Shown here: positions 8,201 to 20,200 of the stretch, in pieces | How positions within the stretch are numbered: the stretch's first letter is position 1 | Layout: each line of letters begins with the position of its first letter | NCBI GenBank assembly: GCA_015521265.1 | Contig: WAON01000050.1 | Span: 1 to 24,734 of the forward strand | DNA length: 24,734 nt | DNA from: Desulfurococcales archaeon | GTDB lineage: Archaea > Thermoproteota > Thermoprotei_A > Sulfolobales > Desulfurococcaceae | Direction of reading: 5' to 3' | Translations under genes and position numbers: made by a program | The notes under the pieces: model-generated | The model's input: the letters and a program-made list of their open reading frames with translations, nothing else | What the model was told of the DNA's origin: nothing | Databases searched by the model: none

Positions 8201-11200
8201 TACGCTTACGCCTACCTAGCAGCAGGGACTTATAGGATACTAGTCTACCCCTTCCTCTACAGCTATACGGGCGGTAGAATCGTTAGCGTTGCCCCCGGAG
8301 AATCCGTATACGTCGAGCTGCACCTCTCAAAGGTTACGCTACACGTTAATGTATCCGGTAGTCCATGGCTCGTGTTCTACATTAGGAATAATACTGATGG
8401 AAGACTATACAGCTTCGCGCCACACCTCTACAATGGCAAAACCTATGATTTATGGCTTCAACCCGGAAACTATACAATAGCCCTCCCAGGATCCAGGACT
8501 ACTATACAGTCATGGAACAAGTACGGCTACGGTACCGAGTACAGCTTCATACTAGGCCCCAACGACCATGTCGAGCTAAGCTTCAATGTTTCTGAGATAG
8601 TGGTTATGCTAAACCCGTGTGGAGACTATGATTTAGCCGGTTCACTATACGCGTACCTACTAGGATATAATAGCAACCTATCAGACCCATACACTGAAGT
8701 TATAGGGAATCGATACTTTACAACATACTATCCACAAGCATACGCAGTATTCTACGTTACACCCGGCGAATACGCCGTAATAATACCTGGAGACCCATGG
8801 AACTCTACATGGTTCTACTCAAAGTTTGGAGAATTCATATACGGATCCCTAATAGGCTACGGATTAATGGATCACGCACTAGTAGGCCATGGCGGTGAAA
8901 TACTGGTATACCAGCACAATGTTTCAGTACTAGCCCTACACTTGAATAATACATATCCAGAGGGTGCAAGAGCTGAATACTCTATATATACACTCTCAGG
9001 ATCACTCGTAAGATCGGGATACGTAAGCCCAGGAGACTATGCCTTCATACCATTAACACCCGGACAATACGTCTTAAACAACTACGGCTACACAAACATA
9101 ACACTTACAGAATGCAACTCAACACTAGTAGAGTTGAAAATTACCGGTTTAAGCCTAAAAGTAGTAGGCCCAGATAATGAACCAGTTAAGAATGCATATT
9201 ACATTATACATGATATGAACGACAACTACGTAGCATCAGGCTATACAGACTCATTTGGAGAAGCATTCATCTCCCTATCGCTGGGCAGTTACAAGCTAGT
9301 GTTTCCAGGAGTAAACCACTCATACAGTCCCTACAATGCAAAATACAACCTGAACAAACAGTTCGGATACGGACTACAACTAAACATAACGATAACAGGG
9401 TACAACAAGTTGAAAGTAATATTCTCGAGGATTGATGTAAACATTACATCCCAACTAGGAAAAGCGAGCAATGTTGAAGTAATGCTCTATACACCAGATA
9501 TGTCTAAGATCATAAAGGGAGCATACACTGATTCCAATGGAATCGCAAGGTTCTACGTATCAAGTGGAAGCTATAGAGTAGTTATAAGGGGATTATACTA
9601 TGGCTACAGCGACGCATACTATGTAGGCTGGTCGTACTATCCACTATTCGGTTATGGCGCAATAGTCGGTGATGTCAACATTGGAGTAAATACTTCAGCT
9701 GTACTACACTATAATTTATCAGTAGTAAAGCTAAGAGTCCTAGACACCAATGGAAACTATGCTGGCGGACTGCGCGTAGTGCTTAGAGCGAATGACACGT
9801 ATACAACATCTCTAACATACACTTATACATCAAGCTATGAACCAGTATACTTCTACGTTACTAATGGAACATACATAATAGACCTAATATTCCTAAAGAA
9901 AACGGTAACCGTTGGGATCGGGGAACTCGCCGATGTAGTAATAAACGTTGCAATGCTACACGTACATATTAATATACCGGAGAATAATTACGATATTATC
10001 CCCTACGGTATATCGATAACAGTATACTATAATACAACCGGGACATCCGGCTACTCAGCAGTATTATACTACACTACAAATAGTACTGGAGACGCAATAA
10101 TCTATACACCACTAAACATTAATGTAACAGTAGTGATTAAGAAAGGCTACTCAATAACTGAAACCATCTACATGGACTCAGCAAAGTATAGGGAGTATAA
10201 TCTAAGCATATTTTATATTAAAGTACTATCACCAACGGGGCCAGTAAAATACCAGGAGTTCTACCTATACACACTCGACCACTCTTCATATATAAGGCTG
10301 ACAACGGATTATCGTGGAGAAGACTATGCTATCATTGTGCCGGGAACGTATATTCTACAGAAGAGCGATTGGAGCTCGATTATTGGTAGGCTAGACGAGC
10401 TCGTAATCATACCGAATTACACGGTGAAAACATACCAGCTAAACCTCTCGATATTGAACATACACTCGCTAGTCCCTTCAAAATACTATCTTGGAAACCC
10501 GTTCGAGTTCACTATCTCATCTATCGATGGGTCATATGTTTCTTGGTCATACTACTTGTATCATAATGATACTAGGAGCTTCTACGTAATCCCTGGAACA
10601 TACGTTATACACTCGGATATTAGTAATGGCTGGGATGTAAACAAGACGGTAGTTCTCCCCGAAAACGCTACAAGGGACGTTACGTTCAAGCTTGGCGGAT
10701 TAGTGTTATGGATATATAAACCCGATGGATCACTATTGAATCCACCCATCGATCATCCATACGGGTATTCTATGATTGTGTCACTATATACTGAGGTAGG
10801 CGGCTCCCTGGAAAGCTTTGTATCGACTAGCCAGACCGACTCGGAGGGTAAAGCTGTATTCGGACCTCTAGTTAACGGAACATACGCTTTCAACCTAGAT
10901 CCGTACGACGACTATGGTGGACCCTACAAACTATACAATATTACGGCCGAACCACTAGTGTTCAGGGAATACAACTTTACACTTGGCGGGCTAGTAGTAC
11001 ATATGCAGTATAATAATGGAACACCTGCACAGGGCATTGCTATAACGATTTATAGTAGGAGCTATACGCTGTACACGTTGTACACTGATGCAAACGGAAC
11101 CATTACAGCATACCTATTACCGGGAACATACACCCTGTACATTTACGGTCTAGGATACGTCTACAACATACACGTCTACCCTGGAAGATACACGAATAAG

Positions 11201-14200
11201 ACATACACGACGAATCCAAGCGATCTAGAAGTATCGAGTATAACATGGACACCGTCAACGCCAAGCGATGGAGACACCGTTCTCGTAACGGCAACTATAA
11301 AGAATAACGGGCCCGGACACGTATTCAACGATTTCAACGTAGTATTCTACCAGAATGGGACTAAGGTTTATGAGGCAGTCGTACACGGATTGCTCAGCGG
11401 CTACAATACTACCGTAACTGCGCCAATAACAGCTATTGCGGGTACTGATGAGGTTAGGGTCGTGGTAGATCCGGATCAATCAATAGTTGATCCTAATAGG
11501 GGCAATAACGAGTTAACAGCATGGATAAACGTGTTACGCCCAGACCTAGAAGTTACTAGTGTATGGATTAATGGAACACTAATAGATGGAGCAGCTGCAA
11601 CATTATACTTCAACGTAACAAATAATGGGCCCGGAGCATTACACCATGAGGCCAGCGTCAAGGTAATCTATGGATCCATGGTAACCTATAGGAGGATATA
11701 CTCGCTCGAAGTAGGCGAAGTAGTAACATTATCAGTAAACATAATCGTATTAGGAGGGTTATCAAATGCTATAATAACCGTAGACCCAGACAACGAGGTT
11801 AGTGAATCCAATGAAGACAACAACGTCTACAACTACACTTTGTCGGTGCCGGAGCCAGACATAGTAGTAGTTTCAGCGGCATTAAACGCTTCAGAGTTGG
11901 TTGATGGAGGAATAGGGGAGATAACAGCGGTAATCAATAACACTGGAGGCAGGACGCTCAGATCTATACACGTCGTACTATATGCTGATAATAAATACTT
12001 GGGAACAACAATTATCAACGGCCTAGACACCGGTGAAACAGTAACAGTAACCTTCTACGTATTACTACGCGGTGGAACAACTAATTATACAGTAATAGTA
12101 GACCCCTACAACAAGGTACCGGATGCTAATAGGTCTAATAACAGAGCAACAGTACCTGTATACATTCCATACCCAGACCTAGCATTCACAAGCCTATACT
12201 TTACACCGACAAACCCTGGAAGCGGCGAAATAGTACATGTAGTATTCAATATAACAAATATAGGTGTAGGAGGTACAAAGACAAACTTCGCGGTAGAATT
12301 AAAAGTAAACGGAGAAGTAAAATCTTCAAGCTATATATCAAGAGACCTATACCCAGGAGACACGATAACAGTAACACTATCCACTATTGTACATGCCGGA
12401 AACAACACGATAGAGATAATAATCGATCCACACGGATACGTATCAGAATCGAACAAGGCAAACAACAAATACGTGTTCATAATAACCGTACCATACAGCG
12501 ACCTAGAAATAAAAACAATGAATATATCACAGGGACCATACCATAACATGGGAGAAGTAAACGTAACAGTTACGATAGTTAACAACGGCCCAGGATCACT
12601 CAACGAGACATTCTACGTAGCCTTCTTCGGAAACGATGAATTCCTAGAACAGGTCGAGGTTAACGGGCTTGGAGTAGGTGAGGAGAAGAATATAACGGTA
12701 ACTATACCCGTGTACACCGGTTACTACACAATCAAGGCAATAGTGGATGATCACTACCAGAGAATAATCGGAGGATCATATGTATGGGGTCATAAACACG
12801 AAGTAGCAGATCCGTATAGGAATAACAACATAGCATCCAAGACAATATACGTTGCAGGACCAGACCTAACATTAGTTAGTGCAGAAATAACCCCGTCAAC
12901 GCCGGATCCATGGACTGGATTCAATATAACACTGAGGGTAAGGAATAATGGAGACTATGCTTCAACGAGGCCAGTAGCGGTAATAGTCGAAGTAGGATCT
13001 GTGAGGCTTATTGATGAAGTACCAGAGCTAGACGTAGGCGGTGAAGCAAATGTTACTATCCCGGTACTCGACGGCCTGGATCCCGGGACATATACTGTGA
13101 GAATAGCTGTAAACCCATTCCACGAAGTAATAGAGCACGACTATACAGACAACAACTACACGATAACCCTCATCATACCGGCGCCAGACCTAGCAATAAC
13201 ACACATCTACGCACCAGTTATAAATGGCTCAGTAGAAGCGGGAGATCAAATAATCATTAATGTAACGGTGAAGAATTATGGTGCAAGCTTCAAACGCGAC
13301 ATCTACATCGAAGCCCTTGTAAATGATTTACTCATTGGAAACAACTATATTATAGGGGGAATAGACAGCGGTGAGGAAAAGAACATAACACTATCATTAA
13401 CAGCTATACCTCCAAGCCTCGAGAATACCCGTATAATAATTGATCCACGCAATGATATCTACGAATCCGATGAGACAAATAATGAAGCAATCTATCACGG
13501 ACCCATAGTTAGATCGTTGATCCTTGGACAAACAGCCTACGATGTAATATACATGCACCATGAAGAATTCAACCTCAAAATACAGAATAACGGCGGAGTA
13601 CCGTTAAAGGTTACCAGCATAGTATTTACAACAACCAGCCTAGTACTTAATACAAGCCTACCATTAACGATTAAACCCGGTGAAATAGCATCCATACCAA
13701 TATTAGTTGATACATTAACCGAAGGAATAGGCCCGAAGAACTACGGCGTAATAATCTACACCAATACCTCGATAACTATCAATTCAACAATCACAGTCCT
13801 AATCCATAATATCAGCAAAGTAATAAGCGTCAATGTAAATAAGAAAGAAGCAGTTTATAGTATGGGCCAGACAGATAAGATATCATTACTTGTAGGCTCG
13901 CAGCTCCCATCAATAATAAACAAGGCACACGTAGAATTATCAGGGAATGCTACAGGCATTATAGAAGGTTCGACAAGCTTCAACATAACGATTCGTCACA
14001 TAGTAAGAATCATGGTTAATGCAACCATCCCGCCTGGAAGATACATCTTATTAATCAATGTATCATTCCAGGGAGTGGACTATTATGTTGTTAGAAAAGT
14101 AGATATTACGGTTGTTAGAGACCCAATAGTGAAAATAATATCTCCGAGGAGTATTAATAGCGTACTAGCATCGAACACCCTCGTTGTAACCTTTAAGAGC

Positions 14201-17200
14201 AATGTACCAATAAACGGGACGATATACTTCAGGGATGTAAGTAGTTCCTCATGGACTATTATAAGATACGGCGAATTATCGAGGGATACGTTCTATAGGA
14301 TACCTATCGGCGGATTATCATCAGGGCATAGATACATGTTCTACATTGAGGCAGTATCGGAGTACGGCTCATACACCTCGCCGATGTACTATGTAAACGT
14401 AACGGTTTCAGTGGTATTCGTGGATCACGAGCTTAACGTAACGATTAACCGCGACTACAACCAGCTGGTCTACGTTAAAGTAAGGAATCTCGACTACATG
14501 TATCCACACGCGATCTATGCTAAGATCATAGAGTCTAGCCCGGAGCTAATAGTAGACTTTGTAGGGCCTGGATCAATTGATACCGTTGAAAAAGTAGGTT
14601 CTGGTAAGTTCGTTACGTTGATGCTAGTAATACATGCTGCAGATACGACTAGGAATAACTATACTATAACGGCAATGCTGGTAAACCTAGATAGTAACGC
14701 TACAGACTACATGGTTATACACGTATATGTTAAAGAGCCGGTCTTCAACGTTACACTAGATTATCTCGGAATGGATAATCATACACTAGTACAGTCGTGG
14801 AGGCTTGTGAACCATGGAGACACGATAACCGATCTAAGCGTGCACCTCGAAGGACCGGCTTCAACATTCGCCTACGTATACCCGTCGATGAACCATGTTA
14901 GGATAATGCATGAGCAGGCAATATACTTCTACGTAATACCAGTACTCGGAATATACCCAACGGATCCAGCGCTACATAATGGAACACTCGTCGTTGAAAC
15001 AGGAGACCCGGCATCGTTCAGATACGAGATGCCGCCCATAAACCTCCCGAAGGGTTCGAAGATATATAGTGTACCAGTCGAACACGTTAGAGCTACCGGC
15101 CAGTCGAAAGACTGGTACTGTACTAATAGGCCCCACGTATCGACGAAGATCAAGTTATCAGTTGATCCACCAGCATTCAACAACACGCTACAAATAAACG
15201 CAACCCTATGGATAGACTTCATACCACGCTACGATGTCTGGCACGTACTACCACACGATGGAACAATATATGTAAACGGCGTACCAGTCTATAACTGGCA
15301 CAACACTATACCCGAGGGAACGGTGAAGATTCCATTACCGCCTAAGGTTATTGAGAATGCGGTTGCTGCCGGGGGAGACATGTATACTTTCACGGTAACA
15401 GTAGATACTAAACATATGAATGGCGGACACTACGTTGTAGCGACGAATTACAAGTTACAAATCGATACGGGTTCAACATCGATATTCGTAGCAGCCTCGA
15501 GCTTCCAGGATGCTAAGAATAGTGTAGTACACTTATCTAAGCCTAATAATGACAAGGTTAAACCTAAGGAATGTGATAAGAAGGTGAAAATGCCTGGATG
15601 GCTACAAGCTCTTATAACTTATTTGAAGGGCTCTCATAAGTGGAGCTTTGAGAACCTGCCGGCGCCGAAGATACTCTTAGACATGGTTAAGTCTAGCTCG
15701 CCGATAGAGATCAAGGCTGAGTTCTCAATAGAGGTAGATCCAACGCCAACCTCAGTAAAGGTAAGCGGAGGTGGAAGCGTTGAGCTCGGAGTCGGAATTT
15801 ACGGGGCAGAAGGAAAGGTAACAGCCAGTGGTGGATGGAGCGTTAAGAACTGTAAATGGGGCTTCGACGGTATAACAATTGAGCTATCCGCTGGAGGAGG
15901 ATACAGGTGGAGTTATAAATTCCCGTTGGAATGGGCTAGGTGGATACCCAGAGCTGGTGATGACGCTAAGCCATTAAGCGTTGAGGGGAAGATCTACCTA
16001 GAACTATCATCAACAGTAATACAGCTAGACGAGCACTTGAAAGTTAAAGCAATACCAACATTATTAATTGGAATATCGGCTACGGGTAAAGCAGAGCTAA
16101 GCGTTGGATCAAGGTTAAAGTTATCAGCTGAAGCAACAGTCGGATTCCACGCAGGCTACAAGGACTACGACTACTATGCACAATTTAAAGCAGGAATAAC
16201 GGGTAATGTCGAGGTAGACCTCTCACTATTCTCAGCATCAGCCTCCGGAACCTACGGGTTAAAATACGTATATGAGCATGGATCATGGGTTAAGAAGAGC
16301 TACAACGATCCAGGTGTAACTCTGTTATCTTATCAGTTCTACAATATTGATCTAGGCTATCCAACCCTAGCATCACCATCCACGATGAGCAGCTTGGGAG
16401 AATCAACAGCATACGTAGAAGGCCTGGGATTATACACCGTATGGGTTTCAACCGATAACAGTAATTCAAAGATAATGATCTCAAGGCTAGTCGGAGACAC
16501 ATGGACTACGCCAACCCAGCTCAGCTTCCCCAATGAGAATTATGCACTAGTAAAAGCAGTACCAGTAGGTTCGAAGCTGGGAGTACTAGCCCTAGCAATG
16601 CCCAGTATAAGCGAGAACACGACTCCGTCAGAGCTTGTACGCCTGCTCAACAAGGGTACACTATACTATGCAGAATACAATGGATCAGCATGGACACCTC
16701 CAGAAATAATAGCGGTAAACGTCTCGCTATCACTGGACGTCGAGTCCTATAATGGATTAACAATAGCGGCTTGGTCGACACTAATTAATAACTCCTATGT
16801 AGTCGAGGCAGTGCTAAACGATGGATCGGGCTGGAGCCCGGTAACGATCATACCTGGATCAAGGGTTCCAAGCACGTATACAATATACGATGTAGCAGCC
16901 GGATTCATAGATGGAAGACCCACAGTATACTGGGCCACAGACCTATACTGGGACGGCGAAGAACTGATCAGAGGAATAAAGTACTCCGAATACAACGGTG
17001 AATCATGGACTACACCTACTACACTACCAACTACGAGCAACGTAGCACTACTAGATGCCGACACCTATGGAAGAATCGCTTGGAGCACTGATGAAGGAAA
17101 CATCTACCTAGCAGGATGGAACGGAACCGCATGGGTCATTGTAAGGATAGGAACAGGCTTCGATCCATCAATACTATCCAGTAAGAACAAGCTACTAGTA

Positions 17201-20200
17201 GCAGCTAATATCAGGGATGACCGTGATGATATAGAAATATACATTGTTGATACAACAACGTGGAAGACGGTAACGGCGAGGATAACGGATGACGACCTAC
17301 TAGATAAACAGTACACGTTCGCATCTACACCGAGCGGGTACCTAGCACTAATATGGAGGCGTAGCCTAGACCCAGCAGTAAAAACACCGCCAGAAAACAA
17401 GACATGGGCCAGTGGAATAGTCTACGAACCACTCTACAATATCTCAATAACAGGGCTAGACACTACTAAGCCAGTAGTAGAAGGCAACCCATTAACAGTA
17501 ACGACAAACATAACAAACAACTCTACAAAACCAGTAACCGGAAAACTAAACATATACCTCAACGAATCACTAGTTAAAACCGTAAACATCATGATACCGC
17601 CGAACACAACCTATACAGTAGACGAGAACATAACGATCAACGAGTCAGGGAAGTGGAGCATAAAAGCAGAACTAACAGACCTAAACGCTACATCGATCGG
17701 CTTACTCGAGAAAACAATAACCCTTGAAACACTAAGACTCATCCAGAACACATCGCTAACACCGGGATCATACATCGACGCAGTAACAACGATACACCTA
17801 TACGTAAATGGCTACAAGAAGACAAATGTAACAATAACGGCTAATAACCTGACTGTCGGCTCGGCTAGTGGAGTCATTGGAGATGTAGCAGTACAGTTAA
17901 ACCTATCAAAACTACCCGACGGCCCAACTACACTAGTAATCAATGTGGTAACAATAGATGGAGCAGCCAATGATTCACTATCGATAAATGTATACCTAGA
18001 CAAGACTCCTCCAACAATCATAGTACATGAACCAGAGAACAACACGATTGTATCCGGTAATGTAACGGTTATAGCAGAGATCTACGATACATATTATGAT
18101 CTACCATCGACGCCCGAAGTATACATTAATGGTTCAAGTATTATGTGGACGCTGGTAGAAGGAGACAATTACACGTTAATAATAGATACTACAACGTATC
18201 CGGATGGTAAGCCGTTAAACATAACAATAATAGCAGTAGACGTATCTGGGAAGACAATGGTGAAAACAATATATGTCACTCCAGATAATACGCCGCCAAT
18301 TACAACCGATAACTCTACGAAGACATGGTATAACAACGATGTAGCAATAATGCTTACAGCAACCGATAACGTTGCAGGAGTAAACGCTACTTATTACAGC
18401 GTGGACAACGGATCATGGGTCATGGGCGACATTGTCTATATACCAGCACCAAGCGATCACAGCAATGATGGAACACACACGATAATGTATTACAGCATAG
18501 ACAACGTAGGCAACATAGAGCCGATAAATACACTTATCATAGGAATCGACACTCTATCACCAATAATAACATGTAATATAGCAAACAACACCTACTTCTC
18601 TGGAGGAACAGTTAGCTTCTTCTTCCACATAGTAGACAATACGTCAGGCTTGTCGAAAGCCTATGGTTACTTCGATGGATCACTGCAGCGTATAAAGAAC
18701 ATGAACGGCGAACACGAATATACGATGGACTTCCAGGGATTAAACCTAGGATACCTAAGAGAGGGTATGCACTACTTCAGGATAGTATCAGTAGACATTG
18801 CAGGTAACACTAGGGAGTACATACTAGTATTCTATGTAGACAAGACTCCGCCTACAGCAGAGATCACGAGCCCCGAGGATGGAGCCCTAGTATCCGGAAC
18901 GATCAATATAACCTTCAACTACACTGACAACCTATCGCCAGTCTACGCATACCTACACATAAACGGTGAAACAATAAACGTTACAGGAACATACAGCTAC
19001 ACACTGGACACGACACAGTACAATGATGGACAATTAACAATAACACTTGAAGCAATAGACTATTCCGGCAGGAGATCCACGGATACAGTAACGATAATAG
19101 TAGATAACACCCCTCCAGCAGTAACGATAAATTCACCAGCTAATAACTCAGTAGTAGGCGGAATAGTAACAATATCATATAGCATTGATGAAGAACACCT
19201 AGACCAGGTATGGCTAAGCATAGGAAACATAACGGTAAACATAACTGGATCAACAACTTACAGCTTAAACATTACGATGCTACCAGATGGAGCATACACG
19301 CTGACAATAACTGCAAACGATACACTAGGCCATACATCATCAGCCTCAATAATAATCATAATCGATAATACACCGCCCACAGCAGTAATAACCTATCCAG
19401 TAAGCCGCGGATACTACTCCGGAGTAATCAATGTAACATTCAACTACTCAGATACAAACCTTGACAAAGCGTATCTAGGCATAGACGGCTCCTACATAGA
19501 TGTAACTGGATCCTATAGCTACACGCTAGATACTACACAGTACAACGACGGCGAGCACAATATAACGCTACTAGTAAAGGATAAAGCCGGAAACACCATG
19601 GAGTACACGGTAACAATATACATCGACAACACCCCGCCAACTGCACAGATACTATCACCAAGCAACTCAACCGTAATACACGACGTGGTAAACATAACGG
19701 TAATGTATAGTGACATTTTCCTAAGGGAAGCAATACTACTGATCGATAATGAGACAGTAAACATTACCGGAACCTACAACTATACACTAGATACAACAAC
19801 CATGACGGACGGATTACACAATATAACACTAATAGTACAGGATAAAGCAGGGCATGAATCAACGACTAGTATAGTAGTAATCGTAGACAATACACCGCCA
19901 ACAGGTGAGATAACAAGCCCGGCCAACGATACGTATCACCGCGGGACAATAACGATAACAGTATCCTACAATGATCTAACGCTAGAACAAGCACTATTAA
20001 TCATAGACAATGAAACCATAAACATAACCGGCTTGACAAGCTACACATTAGACACTACAAGCCTAAACGATGGAGAACACATTATTAAACTAGTAGTAAC
20101 CGATAAAGCCGGACACGCTGCAAGCGATGAGATAACAATTATCGTGGATAACACTCCACCAACAGCATCGATCAACTCTCCAATGAACGGAGCAGTCGTA

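Noticed and set aside
16376..17400. Propeller-like region considered as an active sialidase
   Set aside because: Clear Asp boxes and the arginine triad pattern of sialidases could not be identified, so only a propeller-like fold is suggested.
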